DNA of 64,000 bases from Intrasporangium oryzae NRRL B-24470 (lineage in GTDB: Bacteria > Actinomycetota > Actinomycetes > Actinomycetales > Dermatophilaceae): contig NZ_AWSA01000009.1 of the NCBI RefSeq assembly GCF_000576595.1, positions 55,378-119,377 of the forward strand. The letters run 5' to 3'. Shown piece after piece: positions 28,007-38,856 of this stretch. A model generated the notes under the pieces. That model saw nothing but the letters and a program-made list of their open reading frames with translations, had not been told where the DNA came from and searched no databases. The stretch's first letter is position 1. The number at the start of each line of letters is the position of its first letter. Made by a program: the position numbers and the translations under genes.

Positions 28007-28821
28007 CCGTCGACCCCCATGACGAGGACTTCGCCCGACCCGGCGGCCCGGGTGAGGAGCAGCTGCGAAAGGCGCTGGGCACCGTGAACGACCTCGAACC
28101 CCCACGCGACGACCTCTTCGTCCAGCGCGCGATCCTCCGCGGCCGCGCCCGCTCTGCCCGCCGCCGGTCGGTCCTCCTCGGCGCCGCGGCAGTGCTGGTC
28201 GTCGGTGGCGCGATCGGTGGAGGCACGTGGCTCGTCCAGAACTCCACGACCGGGACATCCGGGACCTCGGCGGCTTCCGGAGCGAACGCGCCCGAGCGGG
28301 CCAACGATGCGGCTACCGGTGGCAAGGCGAGCCCGTCGGCCCAGGGGCTCGCGCCGTCGGCCCCCTCGGCCGGCTCGCCAGCCGTTCCTCCTGCGGGCGA
28401 CCCGTCGCGGTGGTTCGCCGGCGCTGCGACCGCGCAGACCGCGGCGTTCGCGGCGATCGAGCCCCAGCTCGAGTCCGTCCACTCCGACGTCTTCTCCGGC
28501 GCGTATGCCGCTGACGCCTCCAACACGCGCATCGTCGTCGCGCTCACTCGCCCCGACCCGACGGTCCAGTCGCTCGTGAGGAGCGCCATGCCCTCGCCCG
28601 ACGACGTCGCGTTCGTCACGGCCGCGCACTCGATCGGGGAGAAGGAGCGCCTCGTCGCGCAGATCCAGGCCGATGCGCCGGCGTGGCAGGCGGCAGGAGT
28701 CACCCTGATCGGCCTCCGCCTCGACGGGCGCACCGACCGCGTCGTCGTCACCGCCGACGAGGGGCCGTCACCGGGGTGGGTCGCCGCGCGCTACGGGCCG
28801 GTCGTGACGGTCGTTCCGTAG
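28003..28821 (+). CDS. Single-pass membrane protein coupled to SigE-family sigma factor
   Basis: The 272-residue protein overlaps the sigma gene by ATGA. Residues 1-60 are cytosolic and charged, one membrane helix (SVLLGAAAVLVVGGAIGGGT) lies near 58-77, followed by a Ser/Gly/Ala-rich linker and an external domain of about 130 residues (WFAGAATAQTAAFAAIEPQL to ARYGPVVTVVP). No zinc motif is present, unlike the RslA-like protein. By position it is probably the regulator of the sigma factor. A 15-bp perfect inverted repeat follows at 28844-28886. Confidence 0.75.
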   Translation: MTVDPHDEDFARPGGPGEEQLRKALGTVNDLEPPRDDLFVQRAILRGRARSARRRSVLLGAAAVLVVGGAIGGGTWLVQNSTTGTSGTSAASGANAPERANDAATGGKASPSAQGLAPSAPSAGSPAVPPAGDPSRWFAGAATAQTAAFAAIEPQLESVHSDVFSGAYAADASNTRIVVALTRPDPTVQSLVRSAMPSPDDVAFVTAAHSIGEKERLVAQIQADAPAWQAAGVTLIGLRLDGRTDRVVVTADEGPSPGWVAARYGPVVTVVP

Positions 28822-28843
28822 TCCGCGCCGGATCGCCGCGCGG

Positions 28844-28886
28844 TTGTCGGAAGGGTGCGGGGCTGCAGGCTGCACCCTTCCGACAA
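28844..28886 (+). terminator. Inverted repeat after the SigE-family operon
   Basis: Perfect 15-bp arms (28844-28858 and 28872-28886) around a 13-base loop, 23 bases after the stop. It ends the sigma operon; the loop itself is GC-rich. Its design matches the other intergenic palindromes in the window. Confidence 0.75.
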
Positions 28887-28939
28887 ACCCGCACCTCTGG
28901 GCTCCCGCGGTCGCGCCGGGCCGTGGCTAGGCTGACCCG

Positions 28940-29986
28940 ATGGAGCAGCCGATCCCTCCGCAGGCGCCGATGAGCCCGATCGAGGCGCTCCGCCGCATCT
29001 GCTTCCTCCTCGAACGCGGACGCGAGAGCAGCTACCGCGTCGACGCCTTCCGCCGCGCGATCGAGGCCATCACCCTCGTGCCCGACGACGAGCTCCGCGA
29101 ACGGGTCGAGGCCGGAACGCTCAAGCAGATCAAGGGGATCGGCGACTCGAGTGCTGCCATCATCGGCCAGGCGGTGCGGGGCGTCATGCCCGCCTACCTC
29201 GCCTCGACGGAGGAGAAGCACGGCGAGCCGCTGACGACCGGAGGGGCCGAGCTCTATGCCGCCCTTCGCGGAGACCTGCACATCCACTCGAGCTGGAGCG
29301 ACGGCGGCAGCCCGATCGAGGAGATGGTCCTCGCCGGCGTCGAGCTCGGCCACGAGTGGCTGGCCCTCACCGACCATTCGCCCCGGCTCAAGGTCGCCAA
29401 CGGCCTGACCCGGGAGCGGCTCGGCGAGCAGCTCCGCAGGGTCGATGCGATCAACGCGAGCCTCGGTGGCACGTTCACCCTGCTCAAGGGCATCGAGGTC
29501 GACATCCACCTCGACGGCACCCTCGACCAGGACGACGACATGCTTGACCAGCTCGACGTCGTGACCGCGTCGATCCACTCCAAGCTGCGCCAACCGGCAT
29601 ACGAGATGACGCCCCGGATGGTCGCGGCCGTGCGCAACCCGCGGACCAACGTCCTCGCCCACTGCACCGGCCGGCTCGTCACGGGCGGGCGCGGCACCCG
29701 GCCGCAGTCGCAGTTCGACGCCGAGAAGGTCTTCCGCGCGTGCCTCGAGAACGACGTCGCCGTCGAGATCAACTCGCGGCCCGAGCGGTGCGACCCGCCG
29801 GACGAGCTGATCGAGCTGGCGCGCGACCTCGGGTGCCTCTTCACGATCGACTCGGACGCCCACGCGCCGGGCCAGCTCGACATGAAGTCGCTCGGTTGCG
29901 AGCGCGCCGAACGCCTCGGCATCCCGGCCGAACGCATCGTCACGACGTGGGCCGTCGAGGACGTCAGGGCGTGGGCGAAGGGCTGA
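28940..29986 (+). CDS. PHP domain phosphoesterase with helix-hairpin-helix N-terminus
   Basis: Residues ~10-75 carry a PolX-like beta-lyase helix-hairpin-helix element (CFLLERGRESSYRVDAFRRA, IKGIGDSSAAIIGQAV). From ~105 a PHP domain follows with metal ligands DLHIHSSWSDG, WLALTDHSPRLKVAN, KGIEVDIHLDG, and FTIDSDAHAPGQLDM. The polymerase palm of PolX is missing, so this 348-residue protein is the DNA-binding HhH plus a phosphoesterase. It may trim 3' ends in DNA repair. It stands alone, ahead of the tRNA-Glu gene. Confidence 0.88.
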   Translation: MEQPIPPQAPMSPIEALRRICFLLERGRESSYRVDAFRRAIEAITLVPDDELRERVEAGTLKQIKGIGDSSAAIIGQAVRGVMPAYLASTEEKHGEPLTTGGAELYAALRGDLHIHSSWSDGGSPIEEMVLAGVELGHEWLALTDHSPRLKVANGLTRERLGEQLRRVDAINASLGGTFTLLKGIEVDIHLDGTLDQDDDMLDQLDVVTASIHSKLRQPAYEMTPRMVAAVRNPRTNVLAHCTGRLVTGGRGTRPQSQFDAEKVFRACLENDVAVEINSRPERCDPPDELIELARDLGCLFTIDSDAHAPGQLDMKSLGCERAERLGIPAERIVTTWAVEDVRAWAKG

Positions 29987-30008
29987 TCCGAGCGTGCGAG
30001 GAGCCGAT

Positions 30009-30038
30009 TTGGTGAGGCTGCGAAACGTCCCCTATAGT
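30009..30038 (+). promoter_or_regulatory. Promoter of tRNA-Glu
   Basis: TTGGTG (30009-30014) and TATAGT (30033-30038) are 18 bases apart, 25 bases ahead of the tRNA. The -10 hexamer TATAGT is identical to the one before tRNA-Phe at 40484, which supports a shared vegetative tRNA promoter. Confidence 0.65.
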
Positions 30039-30062
30039 TTCGTCGTTCCCAAAACGGATCGA

Positions 30063-30135
30063 GTCCCCATCGTCTAGCGGCCTAGGACTCCGCCCTTTCA
30101 CGGCGGCAGCACGGGTTCGAATCCCGTTGGGGATA
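30063..30135 (+). tRNA. tRNA-Glu (anticodon TTC)
   Basis: 73 bases. The acceptor GTCCCCA pairs with TGGGGAT (one G-T wobble), followed by discriminator A. Anticodon TTC is at 30097-30099 with flanking CT...AC; the T arm is GGGTTCGAATCCC. CCA is not encoded. tRNA-Asp follows 59 bases later. Confidence 0.95.
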
Positions 30136-30194
30136 CGCGGTACAGTTCCACCCGTACCGCACGCAGATCCAGCACCACCAGCAGTACCCAGCAA

Positions 30195-30268
30195 GGCCCC
30201 GTAGCGCAGTTGGTTAGCGCGCCGCCCTGTCACGGCGGAGGTCGCCGGTTCGAGCCCGGTCGGGGTCG
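30195..30268 (+). tRNA. tRNA-Asp (anticodon GTC)
   Basis: 74 bases. The acceptor GGCCCCG pairs with CGGGGTC (one G-T wobble), with discriminator G. Anticodon GTC is at 30229-30231; D arm GCGCAGTTGGTTAGCGC; T-loop TTCGAGC. It is probably in one transcript with tRNA-Glu and ends at the hairpin at 30275. Confidence 0.95.
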
Positions 30269-30274
30269 CCCAGA

Positions 30275-30310
30275 CGAGAGGCGCCACTCCTTGAGGAGTG
30301 GCGCCTCTCG
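30275..30310 (+). terminator. Terminator of the tRNA-Glu/Asp unit
   Basis: A perfect 16-bp stem (30275-30290 with 30295-30310) with a TTGA loop begins 7 bases after tRNA-Asp. It also faces the 3' end of the minus-strand PucR-type gene. Confidence 0.9.
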
Positions 30311-30371
30311 CATTTCCCGCATGACGTATGCCGCTCCCCCCGGCCGGGACCGGCCGGGACCGAGCCCGGGG

Positions 30372-31562
30372 TCAGCGGTGGCCGGCGCGCAGGACCAGCT
30401 CGAGCTCGAACCGGGCCTCGGGGTCGTCGAGGGCCTCTCCGAACTGCTCCCTCAGCTGGGCCACGCGGTAACCCACGGTCTGCTGGTGGACGAACAGCTC
30501 CTGGGCGATCGGCGCACGCTGCCCCTGGTGCCGCAGCCACGACAGCAGCGTCTCGGCAAGACGTTCGCGCACGACCGGCCGCAGCCCGTCGAGGGGGGCG
30601 AGCCGACGCACGGCGAGGTCGGCCACGGCGGTCGGCTCCGCATGGACGATGAGCTGGGCGAGGTGCTCCTCGACCCAGACGGGCGGGTCAGCGTCGGCGG
30701 GCAGGTCGGTTCCGGGCGTGACGTGGTGGACGCCGGCCGCGTCGGCGAGGTGCAGCGACTCGCCTGCATGCTGCCAGTGGCGGGCCGGCCCGACGATGGC
30801 CCGACGGCCACGCAGCGCCCGCTCGAGCGACGTCCGGCGCGCCGCGCGGTTGCCGAACGGGTAGATGATCACGACGTCGGTCCCCCGTTCGGCGACGAGA
30901 GCATCTGGCCCGAGCACGGACCGTAGGCCGTCGACGTGCGGGAACGGCACGACGCCGACGACGACGACCTCGGGGAGCGTCCACCCGATCGCGGCCGCGG
31001 CCCGCGCCACCGCGCCGTCGGTCGCGTCGCCGCGCAGGATCATCTCGACGAGCTCGCCGCGCAGCCGCTGCTGCTCGCCGGCGCGCTCGGACTGCTCCTG
31101 GGCGTACCCCTGGGCGCTCGCCGCGGAGAGCTCGTCGATGTAGGCGAAGAGCGACTCCCCGAGCGCCATGAGCACCTCCGGCGTGAGCTGCGAGACGTCG
31201 ACGAGGCGCGAGATCGTGCGGAACGTGACCCGGGCGCCCGAGCGGTATGCCGCGAGCAGCGACTCGAGGCTCCGCCCGGACCGCACCTCCCCCCGCCCAA
31301 GCCCCTCGTAGACCCATTTGCCGTCCTCGGAGAGGGCGGGCAGGTGAGTCCCGGGCAGGTCGAGGAAGCGGTGGAGGGCCACCTGGACGCCCTGTCGCAC
31401 GCCCTGTCCGAAGCGCCCTTCCATCGGCATCGCATACACCGGGACGTCGATCGGGATGCCCTCGATGATCGCCTCGACGACGTCTCCGACGACGGGTCGC
31501 AGGACATCGCTGATTTCGGTCGGCAGATACAACCAAGGGGGGTCGAACGTGCTGTGGACCAT
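30372..31562 (-). CDS. PucR-type transcriptional regulator
   Basis: The 396-residue protein starts MVHSTFDPPWLYLPTEISDV at ATG 31562. It has an N-terminal sensing region (LLAAYRSGARVTFRTISRLV, helical LSAASAQGYAQEQSERAGEQ) and ends with the PucR C-terminal helix-turn-helix: LSWLRHQGQRAPIAQELFVH, QQTVGYRVAQLREQFGEAL, then DPEARFELELVL. Such proteins bind DNA as activators or repressors of nearby metabolic genes. It is divergent from the desaturase operon, with only ~100 bases between, so it very likely controls that operon and itself in response to a lipid or fatty-acid signal. Confidence 0.88.
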   Translation of the reverse strand: MVHSTFDPPWLYLPTEISDVLRPVVGDVVEAIIEGIPIDVPVYAMPMEGRFGQGVRQGVQVALHRFLDLPGTHLPALSEDGKWVYEGLGRGEVRSGRSLESLLAAYRSGARVTFRTISRLVDVSQLTPEVLMALGESLFAYIDELSAASAQGYAQEQSERAGEQQRLRGELVEMILRGDATDGAVARAAAAIGWTLPEVVVVGVVPFPHVDGLRSVLGPDALVAERGTDVVIIYPFGNRAARRTSLERALRGRRAIVGPARHWQHAGESLHLADAAGVHHVTPGTDLPADADPPVWVEEHLAQLIVHAEPTAVADLAVRRLAPLDGLRPVVRERLAETLLSWLRHQGQRAPIAQELFVHQQTVGYRVAQLREQFGEALDDPEARFELELVLRAGHR

Positions 31563-31663
31563 ATGAGTTCCCGAGTTTTCTGTCGTCTCGCGATAGTTTC
31601 CTGATGAGAAGAGTACGCCGCGGTCCAAGACTTCAGGACCGTGCAGCACCCATAGTTGGTTAC

Positions 31664-32731
31664 ATGGCCCAGATCCGCGCTCTTCGACGCATGGCGTCCC
31701 TCCTGACGACGCCGCTCGCGCCCGAGGACTTCCTGGCCTTGGTCAACCCGCTGGCCTCGACCCGCCAGCTCCGGGGGGTCGTCACGAAGGTCGTTCGCGA
31801 GACGGCAGACTCCACCACCATCCACTTCCACCCCGGCCGCGGCTGGAACGCCCACGCCGCCGGCCAGTGGGCCCGAATCGGGGTCGAGATCGACGGCGTG
31901 CGCCAGTGGCGCAGCTACTCGCTGTCGGCCGCCGCGGGCCACGACCCGGCCATCACGGTCACGGCCATCGGCTTCGTCTCGACGGCGCTCGCCCGTGACA
32001 CCAAGGTCGGCGACATCCTCTTCCTCAACGTGCCTCAGGGCGACTTCGTCCTGCCGGCGCACCCCCGCCCGCTCCTCATGCTCACCGCGGGCAGCGGCCT
32101 GACTCCCGTCATGTCGATGATCCGCACCCTCGTCCCGCGTCGACCCGACGCCGACGTCGTGCTCATCCACTCCGCACGCACCGCGGCGGACGCGCTCTTC
32201 CGCGACGAGCTCCTCGAGCTCGCCGACCAGTTCCCCGGGCTCACGGTCCGGCACTGGTACACCCGCGAGGAGGGCGGCCGCCGCCTTGACCTGACCGACC
32301 CGACCGACCTCGAGACGCTCTGTCCCGACTGGCGCAGCCGAGCGGCATACGCCTGCGGGCCGAGCGACTTCCTCGACGCCGCCACCGAGCTGTGGGAGCA
32401 CAGCGGCGACGACGGTCAGGCCCAGCTCACCATCGAGCGCTTCGCGCCCGTCCTGCTCCCGGGAACCGGCGGTGCGGGCGGACTCGTGACGTTCGAGAAG
32501 TCCGACAAGGAGGTCGAGGCCGGCGGCGACGTCCCCCTCCTCGACGCGGGTGAGGAATGCGGCGTCGTCATGCCGAGCGGATGCCGCATGGGCATCTGCC
32601 GAAGCTGCCTCACCCCCCTCGTCGCCGGCAAGGTCCGCGACCTGCGCACCGGAGAGGTGCACGGAGACGAGGGCGAGCTCATCCAGACCTGCATCAATGC
32701 TGCCGCTGGACCCGTCCACCTGGACATCTGA
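31664..32731 (+). CDS. Ferredoxin--NAD(P)H reductase with fused [2Fe-2S] domain, partner of the desaturase
   Basis: The 355-residue protein has an FAD domain (VRQWRSYSLSAAAGHDPAI), an NAD(P) domain (PLLMLTAGSGLTPVMSMIRT, YACGPSDFLDAATELW), and a C-terminal plant-type ferredoxin (LLDAGEECGVVMPSGCRMGI, CRSCLTPLVAGKV, and a last Cys in LIQTCINAA). It passes electrons from NAD(P)H to the fatty acid desaturase encoded 15 bases downstream. The pair matches mycobacterial Rv3230c/DesA3. An in-frame TTG-type extension to 31604 is not supported. Confidence 0.9.
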   Translation: MAQIRALRRMASLLTTPLAPEDFLALVNPLASTRQLRGVVTKVVRETADSTTIHFHPGRGWNAHAAGQWARIGVEIDGVRQWRSYSLSAAAGHDPAITVTAIGFVSTALARDTKVGDILFLNVPQGDFVLPAHPRPLLMLTAGSGLTPVMSMIRTLVPRRPDADVVLIHSARTAADALFRDELLELADQFPGLTVRHWYTREEGGRRLDLTDPTDLETLCPDWRSRAAYACGPSDFLDAATELWEHSGDDGQAQLTIERFAPVLLPGTGGAGGLVTFEKSDKEVEAGGDVPLLDAGEECGVVMPSGCRMGICRSCLTPLVAGKVRDLRTGEVHGDEGELIQTCINAAAGPVHLDI

Positions 32732-32746
32732 GAAGGGAAACACCCC

Positions 32747-34006
32747 ATGACCGCCACGCTGAACAAGCCCGCCACCCAGGGCCAGAGCCTGCAGGTCCGG
32801 CCCAGGAAGCCCGTCCTCGCCGCTACCGGTGGCCCGTCCGTCCGTCCCGCCGCTGCCGCACACCTCAGTGACGCCGACGTCGAGCGTCTCGGCCAGGAGC
32901 TCGACGCCGTCCGCGACCGCATCATCGCCTCGCGCGGCGCCAAGGACGCGGCCTACATTCGCCGCGTCATCGCGGTGCAGCGCACCCTCGAGCTCGCCGG
33001 TCGCGCGACCCTCCTGTTCTCCAAGCGCAAGTCGGCGTTCTTCGCCGGCACCGCGATGCTGTCGGTCGCCAAGATCCTCGAGAACATGGAGATCGGCCAC
33101 AACGTCCTCCACGGCCAGTGGGACTGGATGCGCGACCCCGACATCCACTCGACGACGTGGGAGTGGGACTTCGTCACGCCCGCCGCGGCGTGGAAGCACA
33201 CCCACAACGACCTCCACCACACGTGGACCAACGTCCTCGGCAAGGACAAGGACGTGGGCTACTCCACGCTGCGCATGTCCGACGAGCAGCCCTGGCAGCC
33301 CCACAACATCCTCAACCCGGCCATCAACATGGTCCTTGCACCGTTCTTCGAGTGGGGTATCGCCATCTACGACCTCGAGCTCGAGGCGTGGAAGGAAGGC
33401 GAGAAGTCGACCGACGACCTCAAGAAGTCCCTCAAGGCCCTCGGCAAGAAGGCCGCGCGCCAGGCCGCCAAGGACTACGTCGCGACGCCCGGTGCGGCCG
33501 CGGTGTTCGGCTCGGGCAAGCAGGCGCTCATCGGCACCTTCACCGCCAACGCCATCCGCAACGTCTGGGCCCACTCGGTCATCTTCTGTGGCCACTTCCC
33601 CGACGGGGTCGACGTCTTCACCGAGGAGGAGATCGAGGGCGAGACCCGAGGCGACTGGTACATCCGCCAGATGCTCGGCTCGGCCAACATCTCCGGCAGC
33701 AAGCTGCTGCACCTCATGACCGGCAACCTCAGCCACCAGATCGAGCACCACTGCTTCCCCGACCTGCCGTCCAACCGCTACTACGAGGTCGCCGTCGAGG
33801 TGCGCGAGATCTGCGAGCGCTACGGCCTGCCCTACACGACCGGTCCGATGCCCCGCCAGGTCGGCCAGGCCTGGGCCAAGGTCTTCCGCCTCGCCCTGCC
33901 GCCGAAGCGCACCGCCACGGCGCGGATCAACCAGGCCCCCACGGTCCGTGCGCCCCGGCCGGCCCGTGCGAGCTTCCGTCTCCCCCAGGCGGCCCGTGTT
34001 GTCTGA
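32747..34006 (+). CDS. Acyl-CoA/fatty acid desaturase (DesA3-like)
   Basis: The 419-residue membrane protein has the histidine boxes of integral diiron desaturases: IGHNVLHGQWDWM, KHTHNDLHHTWTNV and NLSHQIEHHCFPD. AGAAGGG precedes ATG 32747. It introduces a cis double bond in saturated acyl chains (delta-9 type in mycobacteria), tuning membrane fluidity. It is co-transcribed with the reductase and overlaps the following HAD gene. Regulation by the divergent PucR-type gene is likely. Confidence 0.93.
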   Translation: MTATLNKPATQGQSLQVRPRKPVLAATGGPSVRPAAAAHLSDADVERLGQELDAVRDRIIASRGAKDAAYIRRVIAVQRTLELAGRATLLFSKRKSAFFAGTAMLSVAKILENMEIGHNVLHGQWDWMRDPDIHSTTWEWDFVTPAAAWKHTHNDLHHTWTNVLGKDKDVGYSTLRMSDEQPWQPHNILNPAINMVLAPFFEWGIAIYDLELEAWKEGEKSTDDLKKSLKALGKKAARQAAKDYVATPGAAAVFGSGKQALIGTFTANAIRNVWAHSVIFCGHFPDGVDVFTEEEIEGETRGDWYIRQMLGSANISGSKLLHLMTGNLSHQIEHHCFPDLPSNRYYEVAVEVREICERYGLPYTTGPMPRQVGQAWAKVFRLALPPKRTATARINQAPTVRAPRPARASFRLPQAARVV

Positions 34007-34694
34007 CGCCATCGCGCGGCCGGCGTCCGCCGCAGCCTTCTTCGACCTCGACCGCACGCTGATCCGCGGGTCGGCCAACTACCCGCTGGCCATCGCCGCC
34101 TTCCGGAGCGGGCACGTCCCGTGGCGTGACCTCGTCAAGGACACGTTCAACGCGATCTCCTTCCACCGGAAGGGCTCGACCGACGAGGGATCCGCCGCCC
34201 TGCGCGAGCGGATCCTCGGCGCGGTCGCCGGGATCCGGCAGTCCGACATCATCCACCTTGCCCACGCGATCGTGCCGCGGGTGGTGGGCCGGGCCATCCC
34301 CGAGTCGCTGGACCTCCTCGCCGAGTGCCGGGCGGCCGGCTACGACCGGATCGTCGTGTCGGCCTCGCCCATCGAGCTCGTCGCGCCCATCGCCGAGGAG
34401 CTCGGGCTCGAGGGCGCCGTCGCGACGCGGAGCGAGCTCGAGGACGGCCGCTACACCGGTCGCCTCGTCGGCGAGTTCTGCTACGGCGCGGGCAAGGTCG
34501 TCGAGATCGAGAAGCTCGCGGCCGAGCGCGGCTACGACCTCGACCGCTGCAGCGCCTTCAGTGACTCGGTGAGCGACCTGCCGATGATGGAGCGCGTCGG
34601 TACCGCCGTCGCGGTCAACCCCGACAAGGAGCTCCGCGAGCTCGCCCACGAGCGCGGCTGGCGGGTCGTCGAGATCGGCCGCAAGCGGCGCTGA
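33996..34694 (+). CDS. HAD-IB family hydrolase (SerB-like)
   Basis: Starts at GTG 33996, inside the last codons of the desaturase gene (11-base overlap); TTG 33999 is possible. The 232-residue protein has HAD motif I AAFFDLDRTLIRGSAN, motif II RIVVSASPIELV, motif III with K in GEFCYGAGKVVEIEKL, and motif IV SAFSDSVSDLPMM. Members of this HAD-IB group hydrolyse phosphate esters such as lysophosphatidate-type or phosphoserine substrates. Coupling with the desaturase suggests a role in lipid turnover. Confidence 0.88.
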   Translation: MLSDAIARPASAAAFFDLDRTLIRGSANYPLAIAAFRSGHVPWRDLVKDTFNAISFHRKGSTDEGSAALRERILGAVAGIRQSDIIHLAHAIVPRVVGRAIPESLDLLAECRAAGYDRIVVSASPIELVAPIAEELGLEGAVATRSELEDGRYTGRLVGEFCYGAGKVVEIEKLAAERGYDLDRCSAFSDSVSDLPMMERVGTAVAVNPDKELRELAHERGWRVVEIGRKRR

Positions 34695-34714
34695 GCGCAC
34701 GAGCGTGACGGGCT

Positions 34715-34746
34715 CAGCGGCATACCCCTCGAGGCGTATGCCGCTG
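34715..34746 (+). terminator. Hairpin built from two inverted AGCGGCATAC words
   Basis: CAGCGGCATAC at 34715-34725 faces GTATGCCGCTG at 34736-34746, an 11-bp perfect stem with a 10-base loop. It lies 21 bases after the HAD stop and before the convergent guaB1 stop, so it can terminate both. Confidence 0.75.
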
Positions 34747-34805
34747 GGCCCGGTCGTGCTGCCCAGCGCGGGCGCGCTGCGGCTGGGACGCTCAGGGCCG
34801 GGCCG

Positions 34806-36600
<1,795 letters not shown>

Positions 36601-38817
36601 ATGAGCGACTCGAGGACCAACGGGGTGGGGCGGCTCGCGAAGATGCCGTCGTCACGGGTCGGCAAGTGGCTCGTGCTGGGCTTCTGGCTCGTCATCATGG
36701 CGCTCGCGGCGTCGCCGGCGGGGAAGCTCAACGACTCGCTCAACAACGACGCGACGTCGTGGCTGCCCGCGGCCGCGGAGTCGACCCAAGTGGTCAAGCA
36801 GCTCGAGGCGTTCCAGTCGAAGAACGAGTTCCCCGCTGTCGTCGTCTACGAGCGGGCGTCCGGGCTGACGCCGGCGGACGTCGCGGCTGTGCAGGGGCAG
36901 GTCAAGGCGTTCGAGGCGCTGGCGAACGTCAAGAGCGGCGTCGTCGGACCGATTCCCTCGGCTGACAAGCAGGCCCTCCAGCTCATCGTGCCCGTCGACG
37001 CCGGACCGGACGGGTGGCAGGCGCTCGGCGAGACGGTCAAGCAGATGCGCGCGGCCGGTGCGGACCGGCCTGCCGGGCTGTCGATGCACGTGACCGGGCC
37101 CGTCGGCCAGGCCGCCGACTCGTCGGAGGCGTTCGCGGGGCTCGACGGCAAGCTGCTCTACTCAGCGATGGCGGTCGTCATCGTCATCCTGCTCATCACG
37201 TACCGCAGCCCGGTCCTCTGGCTCGTCCCGGTCGTCTCCGCGGTGGTGGCGCTCTTCGTCGCGCAGGCCGTCATCTACTTCCTCGCCGACGGCGGCGCGC
37301 TCACGGTCAACGCGCAGAGCTCGGGCATTCTCACGGTCATCGTCTTCGGGGCCGGGACGGACTATGCGCTCCTGCTCGTGGCGCGGTACCGGGAGGAACT
37401 GCGCCGGCACGAGGACCGCCACGAGGCGATGGCCTTCGCGCTCCACCGGGCCGGGCCGGCCATCCTCGCCTCCGGTTCGACCGTCATCGCCGGCATGCTC
37501 TGCCTCCTCGTCGCCTCGATGAGCTCGACGAAGGGCCTCGGTCCGGTCGCCGCGATCGGCATCGCCGTCGGCCTGCTCGTCATGCTGACGCTCCTGCCTG
37601 CGCTGCTCGTCATCGTCGGGCGCTGGGTGTTCTGGCCGGTCCGGCCGACGTTCGGCTCGGTCGACGGGACGACGACGGGCTTCTGGTCAAAGGTCGGCGC
37701 CCGGATCGCCCGCGCCCCGCGTCGCACCTGGGTCGTGACCGCGGCGGCGCTCGCCGTGGCCGCGCTCGGGATTCTCCAGCTCAACGCCGTCGGCCTGCAG
37801 AACAAGGACTCGTTCTACAACAAGCCCGAGTCGGTCGTCGGCGAGGAGATCCTGGCCCGGCACTTCCCGGCGGGTGCCGGCTCGCCCGTGCTCGTCATCG
37901 CGGCCGCCGACCAGGTCCAGGCGGTCAAGACCGCTCTCGCTCCGGTCTCCGGCATCAGTGCCGTGTCGGAGCCGGTGACCCGGGGTGACCGCGCGCTGAT
38001 CCAGGCGACGCTGGCCGATGCTCCGGACTCGGAGGCGGCTGTCGCGACGGTCGACCGGATCCGCGACGTCGTCCACGCCGTCCCGGGCGCGGACGCGATC
38101 GCCGGCGGCAACACCGCGACGCGGGCCGACACCGAGCGAGCCTCGGCCACCGACAACCTGCGGATCATCCCGCTCATCCTCGGCGTCGTGCTGCTCATCC
38201 TCATCCTGCTGCTCCGCGCGATCACGGCCCCGCTCATCCTGGTCGCGACGGTGGTCCTGTCGTTCGGGGCCGCCCTGGGGCTGAGCGCGCTCGCGTTCCA
38301 GCACCTCTTCGGATTCGCCGGGACGGACTCGTCCTTCCCACTCTTCGTGTTCGTCTTCCTCGTCGCGCTCGGGATCGACTACAACATCTTCCTCATGACC
38401 CGCGTCCACGAGGAGGCTCGGGTTGTCGGGACGCGGAGGGGTGCACTCATGGGTCTCGCCGCCACCGGTGGCGTCATCACCTCGGCCGGGCTCGTGCTGG
38501 CGGGCACGTTCGCCGTGCTGGCGACGCTCCCGATCGTGGCCTTCGCCGAGATCGGCTTCGCCGTGGCGCTCGGGGTGCTGCTCGACACCCTCATCGTCCG
38601 GTCGGTGCTCGTGACGGCTCTCAACCTCGACGTGGGTCCGCGGATGTGGTGGCCGAGCTCGCTGTGGAAGAACGAGGTGAGCGGAACGCTCGGGGCCGAG
38701 GCCGGGGTCTCTCCGGCTGAGGCTGGCGCGGTCGCGTCGGGGGCTGCTGAAGCTCAGGGCCAACAGGCGCCGGAGGCTCCAGAGACGCCGGAGAGGATCT
38801 CGACGACGCCTCGTTGA
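36601..38817 (+). CDS. MMPL family transporter
   Basis: A 738-residue RND-type membrane protein with twelve hydrophobic segments in the typical two-fold arrangement: one helix (WLVLGFWLVIMALAASP), a periplasmic loop of ~140 residues, five helices with ILTVIVFGAGTDYALLLVAR (the D-Y-x3 proton site), then a repeat with VFVFLVALGIDYNIFLMTRV. MMPL proteins export lipids, siderophores or drugs. The C-terminal tail of ~50 residues is Ala/Glu-rich and cytosolic. No regulator lies beside it. A palindromic operator follows at 38827. Confidence 0.92.
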   Translation: MSDSRTNGVGRLAKMPSSRVGKWLVLGFWLVIMALAASPAGKLNDSLNNDATSWLPAAAESTQVVKQLEAFQSKNEFPAVVVYERASGLTPADVAAVQGQVKAFEALANVKSGVVGPIPSADKQALQLIVPVDAGPDGWQALGETVKQMRAAGADRPAGLSMHVTGPVGQAADSSEAFAGLDGKLLYSAMAVVIVILLITYRSPVLWLVPVVSAVVALFVAQAVIYFLADGGALTVNAQSSGILTVIVFGAGTDYALLLVARYREELRRHEDRHEAMAFALHRAGPAILASGSTVIAGMLCLLVASMSSTKGLGPVAAIGIAVGLLVMLTLLPALLVIVGRWVFWPVRPTFGSVDGTTTGFWSKVGARIARAPRRTWVVTAAALAVAALGILQLNAVGLQNKDSFYNKPESVVGEEILARHFPAGAGSPVLVIAAADQVQAVKTALAPVSGISAVSEPVTRGDRALIQATLADAPDSEAAVATVDRIRDVVHAVPGADAIAGGNTATRADTERASATDNLRIIPLILGVVLLILILLLRAITAPLILVATVVLSFGAALGLSALAFQHLFGFAGTDSSFPLFVFVFLVALGIDYNIFLMTRVHEEARVVGTRRGALMGLAATGGVITSAGLVLAGTFAVLATLPIVAFAEIGFAVALGVLLDTLIVRSVLVTALNLDVGPRMWWPSSLWKNEVSGTLGAEAGVSPAEAGAVASGAAEAQGQQAPEAPETPERISTTPR

Positions 38818-38826
38818 CGCAGCGGC

Positions 38827-38856
38827 GTAATCGAGTAATCATGATTACATGATTAC
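38827..38856. promoter_or_regulatory. Nested GTAATC palindrome containing a start codon
   Basis: Four GTAATC half-sites, at 38827 and 38835 and inverted ending at 38848 and 38856, form a 30-bp near-perfect palindrome; the inner 14 bp (38835-38848) are perfect. The ATG at 38849 lies within it. A dimeric or tetrameric repressor would block translation start or a leaderless promoter (TAATCA just upstream). Confidence 0.7.

Noticed and set aside
31040..34078. 1012-codon minus-strand frame opposite the desaturase operon
   Set aside because: Same shadow character; the plus-strand genes have clear catalytic motifs and the PucR gene explains its left end in another frame.
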